From positions 1-6,154 of the forward strand of contig JBELMB010000262.1 in assembly GCA_042088665.1 (NCBI GenBank): a stretch of DNA of 6,154 nt, given 5' to 3'. The DNA comes from JBELMB01 sp042088665 (GTDB lineage: Bacteria; Pseudomonadota; Alphaproteobacteria; Rhodobacterales; Rhodobacteraceae). The notes under the pieces are model-generated. The model was not told the origin of the DNA and did not search any database. It worked only from the letters and a program-made list of their open reading frames with translations. Both the position numbers and the translations under genes were made by a program. Every line of letters starts with the position of its first letter. Position 1 is the first letter of the stretch. Positions 5,981-6,154 of the stretch are shown here, piece after piece.

Positions 5981-6013
5981 GTGACGCAACGTGACGTGTC
6001 CCCAGTCTCACGT
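5981..6013. repeat. GTGACG direct repeat and ACGTGA/TCACGT inverted repeat
   Basis: GTGACG occurs at 5981-5986 and 5991-5996 (10-base period). ACGTGA (5989-5994) is mirrored by TCACGT (6008-6013) across 13 bases. The cluster sits between uvrB and the possible divergent gene at 6113, where a regulator site would be expected. No known binding consensus was matched. Confidence 0.3.
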
Positions 6014-6112
6014 AAACCTGAGCGGTCCGTTGCAGGCCATGGGACCAACTGCCATGTTTCGGGCAAGGCCTCATCAGGGGCTGTTCCGAAACCTTCGACC
6101 CCGGTGACGACT

Positions 6113-6154
6113 ATGAATGATGATACGCCGCGCGCGGAGCGGTTCCGCTTTCAA
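6113..6154 (+). CDS. possible start of a divergent gene, cut by window edge
   Basis: An ATG at 6113 opens a frame, MNDDTPRAERFRFQ, that stays open to the window end. GGTGA lies five bases upstream as a plausible ribosome site, and codons are GC-rich at the third position. The frame is also open upstream of the ATG, and a GTG at 6104 is an alternative start. Fourteen codons are too few to assign a family. The position divergent to uvrB across about 260 bases is reasonable for a real gene. Confidence 0.4.
   Translation, partial: MNDDTPRAERFRFQ

Noticed and set aside
4684..5994. Long 436-codon plus-strand frame opposite uvrB
   Set aside because: It lies antisense to an intact uvrB with all motifs. 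Long open antisense frames are common in GC-rich genes; there is no recognisable domain and composition is that of a shadow frame.

Overview
The window reads as a chromosomal segment of an alphaproteobacterium, most likely a Rhodobacteraceae/Roseobacter-group member. Base composition is GC-rich with strongly GC-biased third codon positions. The UvrB N-terminal extension and the DUF427 protein are of the type I associate with that family. The taxonomic call is inferred from protein style, not from a search.

Layout, left to right. (1) Positions 16-1230, minus strand: a periplasmic adaptor (HlyD/RND membrane-fusion family) with a signal peptide; any transporter partner would lie beyond the left edge. 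(2) Positions 1493-2533: a DUF427 gene on the plus strand, flanked on both sides by tiny minus-strand genes (59 and 57 codons). Each tiny gene encodes a short polar head and one C-terminal membrane segment, and the two share a leader element around their ribosome binding sites. (3) Positions 2534-3030: a roughly 500-base gap with no confident gene. It contains a perfect TGTGA-N6-TCACA palindrome (CRP-type) and a plus-strand reading frame that looks coding but is broken by one base in a G run. (4) Positions 3031-3612, minus strand: an exported HNH-type nuclease (DUF1524-like). (5) Positions 3658-5853, minus strand: uvrB, complete. (6) Positions 5854-6154: the uvrB upstream region with several inverted and direct repeats, and the first 14 codons of a possible divergent gene.

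Only uvrB has a firmly known role (nucleotide excision repair). The nuclease gene lies 45 bases behind uvrB on the same strand. However, the short AT-rich spacer carries a good sigma70-like promoter whose predicted start site falls on the nuclease start codon, so the nuclease may be made from its own leaderless transcript. No rRNA, tRNA, CRISPR array, insertion sequence or phage gene was seen. The less ordinary parts are the two small membrane-protein genes with a shared leader, the CRP-like palindrome, and the promoter/hairpin in front of the nuclease gene.
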